From positions 1 through 12,996 of the forward strand of contig CALZCR010000012.1 in NCBI GenBank assembly GCA_945631445.1: a stretch of DNA of 12,996 bases. Direction: 5' to 3'. Within the stretch, counting starts at the first letter, position 1. Every line of letters starts with the position of its first letter. Shown here piece after piece: positions 12,490-12,996 of the stretch. Origin of the DNA: an uncultured Corynebacterium sp. (GTDB taxonomy: Bacteria; Actinomycetota; Actinomycetes; Mycobacteriales; Mycobacteriaceae). Position numbers and translations under genes: made by a program. Under the pieces are notes generated by a model, which searched no databases, was not told where the DNA came from, and saw only the letters and a program-made list of their open reading frames with translations.

Positions 12490-12996
12490 TCATGATGAGG
12501 TGCAGGCGGCCCTGTCGGCGCGCCTCGACGGGGAGCCCTCCGGGCTCGACGAAGACGTCGTGGACGCGCACGTCGCGGGCTGCGAGACGTGTTCCCAGTT
12601 CTGGGAAGAGTCCCTGTCTTTGTCGCGGCGGTTGAATTTCGTGGAATCCTCCGGCGTCGGCATGAGCCCGCCGAAAGACCTCTCCGAGATCATCATCGCC
12701 GGGGTGGAGCCGGAGTGGCGCAAAAACTCCGCCAACCGCTTGGTCTCGCTGACCGTCGCCCGCGCCCTCGCCGCGCTGCTCGCGGTCGGACTGGTGGTCT
12801 GGGCGATCATGATGGTGCTGGACACCGGCGGACTGATGCAGCTCAGCAGCGACGGACGGGTGCTGTCCCCGGAGGCGCAGCCCGAGGTCGCGGCCCTGCT
12901 CATCGAAGGCGCGGCGGTGCGGCTGGCGCTGGCGGTCGGGCTGGGCCTGGCAGCCTGGCAACCGCGGATGGCGGGCGGAATGGCTCCGGTGGTGGC
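12482..12996 (+). CDS. Membrane protein with anti-sigma-type zinc finger (partial, runs off right edge)
   Basis: An open frame from GTG 12482 to the window end gives at least 171 residues and no stop. The N-terminus (about 5-42) holds a zinc-binding anti-sigma-like motif H30-x3-C34-x2-C37 (AHVAGCETC) followed by an aromatic FWEE. A soluble linker leads to a TM helix (about 92-112) and a second hydrophobic segment (about 144-159). This resembles membrane-bound zf-HC2 proteins such as anti-sigma factors, but no sigma-factor gene precedes it; it overlaps the DoxX-family gene by 8 bases. With two or more helices it may be a related membrane protein rather than a true anti-sigma factor. GTG at 12500 is an alternative start. 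Confidence 0.8.
   Translation, partial: MIDHDEVQAALSARLDGEPSGLDEDVVDAHVAGCETCSQFWEESLSLSRRLNFVESSGVGMSPPKDLSEIIIAGVEPEWRKNSANRLVSLTVARALAALLAVGLVVWAIMMVLDTGGLMQLSSDGRVLSPEAQPEVAALLIEGAAVRLALAVGLGLAAWQPRMAGGMAPVV

Overview
The window (about 13 kb, high GC, GTG starts common, dense gene packing) reads as a chromosomal housekeeping segment of a Corynebacterium or close relative in the Mycobacteriales. The order rpmF, mprA, mprB, pepD, moaB, mscL, SAF protein, 5-FTHF cyclo-ligase, galU, moeA-like, rimJ-like, membrane protein matches, from memory, the M. tuberculosis Rv0979A to Rv0996 block and the equivalent C. glutamicum block. No mobile element, phage gene or CRISPR array is visible.

Layout. 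Positions 1-344 (minus) hold the start of a ribosomal protein operon: rpmB (L28), then rpmG (L33, running off the left edge). A divergent control region (345-716) separates it from rpmE2 (type B L31) and rpmF (L32), closed by a strong intrinsic terminator at 1205-1245. Next come an OmpR-type two-component system (mprA, mprB), a membrane-anchored HtrA protease (pepD), a MoaB/Mog-like protein and a 75-residue orphan protein. Convergent to these lie mscL, an SAF-domain membrane protein and 5-formyltetrahydrofolate cyclo-ligase. Plus-strand galU follows, then moeA-like glp, a RimJ-like acetyltransferase and a three-TM acidic membrane protein. A tRNA-Ala(CGC) is overlapped antisense by tag (3-methyladenine glycosylase I). 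The right end holds a DoxX-family protein overlapping the start of a zinc-finger (HxxxCxxC) membrane protein cut by the edge.

Biology. Two modules stand out. The first is envelope stress: a sensor kinase with almost no extracytoplasmic domain, its regulator and an HtrA protease, next to a mechanosensitive channel. The second is cell division: 8118-9383 is a MoeA fold with most substrate-site signatures eroded, and 10192-11277 has the architecture of its membrane partner. Together they match the Glp/GlpR (SepX/GlpR) pair described in C. glutamicum as a gephyrin-like scaffold and receptor at the divisome. This is the most interesting system here; it is recently described rather than wholly unknown. 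Less explained items are a perfect 14-bp palindrome before glpR, a Tag enzyme lacking three of four zinc ligands and ending inside a tRNA gene, and the 75-residue protein after moaB.
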